DNA from: Phoronis pallida
Taxonomy: Eukaryota; Phoronida; Phoronidae
Reading direction: 5' to 3'
Length of the DNA: 14,112 bases
Assembly: GCA_028565715.1 (NCBI GenBank)
Contig: JAOXYC010096668.1
Coordinates: 1 to 14,112, forward strand
The notes beneath the pieces were generated by a model that was given only the letters and a program-made list of their open reading frames with translations, did not search any database and had not been told where the DNA came from. The stretch's first letter is position 1; every line of letters starts with the position of its first letter. This document shows, in pieces, positions 9,701-12,700 of the stretch. A program made the position numbers and the translations under genes.

Positions 9701-12700
9701 GGTTTATAGCTTTGCACTACACCATTATAATGCAGATTACGTAGCATTATGGTACCGATGTTAAAGGCCGACAGTCAAAGGCATTATAATGTACAGAAGG
9801 GAAAATGAAACTGGCTTTATGCTCTTATCTACAGAACTATCAACTAAACTAACTAAAGCAATCAGTGGTTTGGAAAGACATTCAAGGAAAGAAAATCAAA
9901 ATTGTAATTTCATGTTTCAAGAACTTACTTGATCTTTGGAACAGGTACGTTGACACCGGCATTGAGGGATCGGTGTACCCATCATCCAACTCTCCACGCA
10001 CCCTGTATTCATACTCTTTATCTGGTAGAATATTCCTCACAGTGTACCGTGGTGTCCTCAGATCACTTGCCAATGGTGACCACTTGAGACTTGGTGGTTC
10101 TCTCACCTCCAGCGAGTATGAGGAAGGCTCGTAGGTTGATGGGAGGATGGCGGATGTCCATGAGAGGTCCAGTGTGCCGTGATCTGGCTCGTAACTCGTT
10201 ATCCATGGGTGGTGTGGAATGCGCGAGTAAGACAAGGCTGAAAATAATAAGTTATAAATAGAGTGGATAAAAACTTGTTTTTATAAATAACTTAGATAAA
10301 TTTGTGCAATCTAAACAAATTATGTGTGTTTAACTCATGCACGAAAACCTAGAAATCAAAACAATTCAAATCTATACAGTTCAAAGAAATAGAACAGAAA
10401 AACAGTGGTGACAAGAATAATTTACTTTTGTATCACAATGACCCCATTACAAGTACCTTGTCTTCTGTATGGTAAAGTAGAGACGGGTCTTGATGGCAGC
10501 CCGGAGCTACCATCATAGTGCTTGGGAAGCACTCTGAACTGATAATCATCATCATAATCTAGACCCTCGACTCTATAATATGGTTTGGTCAAGCCAGCCA
10601 CTAGTGGTGACCAGCTGTAATTTCTTTGGTCACGGGCCTCCACACGATAAGTAGAGGGGGTGGAATCTATTGTGCTTGGTGACCATTCTAAGTCAAGTGT
10701 GCCTCTGTCAGGGTGATAGTTAGATATCCAGGGGTGAGAGGGATAGGAAAGACCAACAGATGGTGCTGAAAGAGGAAGCAGAAGACAGTGTGGTGAGGTA
10801 ATAGTGGGGTTAGTGCTCAAGAATTTTCAAAAGTGGGTTGGATAAGCATGCCTGTACATTCTAGTTAAAGAGGGTGTCAATAAAGTTAAACCACACGTTA
10901 CAAAAATATCTATTACAAAGGTAAAATAATTTTTTTCTCAAAGTTTGAAACATGCTTCTAAAAATATATCAAAGTTGATAATTGCGATGTAAAATAAAAT
11001 AAAATGAAAAGTTACATGAAATAAGAGGAATCAAAGATAACACTGGAAATGAGAGAACTAGGTAAGTGACTTCTATTAATTTGCATTCATCTACCACATA
11101 AGACAATTCCTACAGCAACCCTTTCATTCAGACAAGCTCCTTCATTCTGCAGGATTCAATATTTACCTTTCGTTCTGGGCAAAGGTTCGTAGGGAGAAAC
11201 CTTAGGGACATCAATACTATCGTATGAATAGTCTCCATAAAGCCGGTCTCTTGGAGTTCTGTATGGTGACCGTGCAAATGATGAGTCATAATCTGGTAGT
11301 GTTGATGGCATTCTGGTAGACCTGGCAGGAGTAGTCACACGGGGATAGGATCTTAGTGGACTCGGTCTGTAGGTGGAGTCATACGGTTCAGGTGAGAACA
11401 GACGCTGACGGTAATGAGGCAGAACATCCAACCAATAATTGAGCTCCGTGTCTCTTGCTCCAGGGAAGCGGGTTCTTATAGGAACATGTGATTTGTTCAT
11501 TGCTGTGGTGTCGGTAGACGTCAGTCTAGGAGCTGGCGGTGCATATGGTTCTGGGCTTGCCAGCTTCTTATAACGTGGCAGACGTGTAGTCAGATAGTCC
11601 CAGTCTGTCTGTTTCGCTCCAGGGAACCGCAGTTTCCAAGAATCATCAACTGGGATGGAGTATGACTCGTAACTTGGTCTCTTCGGGGAGTATGGTTCAT
11701 ACTTCGGTGTCTTTGGTTTGTATGAATCATACTTCGGTAAATCTGGCTCAATACTGTAACTAGGAGCCGTTCTTGGTCTCAAGCTTGGCTCCCTTGATGG
11801 CAGTCTCAGACGGTTCGCAGATCTTGGTGAATCAAACCTCCGTCTTACGTAAGGTTCAGGACTGGGAAGTCTGCTTCGGTACCTTACACTAGGTAAGTCA
11901 ATATCAAAATCATAATCGGGTTTTCTTGTGTATGGTTCAGGGCTTGGTAATCTGGATCGGCGAATGGTATAGTCAGGTGGTGTAGGACGGCGTGAAAGGT
12001 CAGTGGGTTCAAAGTCAGAGGTTAAATAGGCCAAGCGAGTGGCTGTAAGCAAGGAGAAAGAAAGATAAAGTTATACTCATGTTAAAGATTACATGTCAGG
12101 TAAGGTTAAAGTCAATTTAAGGAATAATGGTAGAATTTAAATGATTATTGTATGTTTAGGCAAAAATTATTAATAAGCATAGCACCATGAGCATCAAAGC
12201 AAACAGAACATTTTACATAGTTTAAGAAAAGACAAAATCAGCTCAGAATTTAAAGGAAATTACTGGTTAATATTTTGGTTACACAGACAGAAATCACACA
12301 CAATATATTATTTCAAAGAACGTCCATGTACAGATGATGAAATTTGGTAAGAAAATGCTGTCAACCTAGAACATGTTGTTCTGCACAATGACAGGGTAAC
12401 AAAGATGAGATAGATTCACACAACACCAACAACGATAACAACAGCACACAGACATATGACACACAGTACACCACAAGACAGAGACAGAGACAGACAGATG
12501 ATGACAGAACATCTGATACTCGTCGAATTCATGCTCCACAAAACTACTGGCTGGCAAACATAGACGTTCATGCAATATCTTGTGAAGTGCAGGGATAAAA
12601 TATTGGGCATTTAGTAACTGACACTCACCAAAAGGGTTTTCAATTAATTAAAGTTTAGTATAATTTTTAAAATCAATTATTCTTTGGTAATGAACTCACT

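Noticed and set aside
9715-9795. Two CATTATAATG palindromes and a short hairpin CCATTATAATGC/GCATTATGG.
   Set aside because: Too short and AT-rich to separate from chance. No flanking duplication or further copies seen.
12366-12610. Cys/Val-rich minus-strand frames.
   Set aside because: They come from a CAGA/GACA low-complexity tract, with no exon boundaries or domain.
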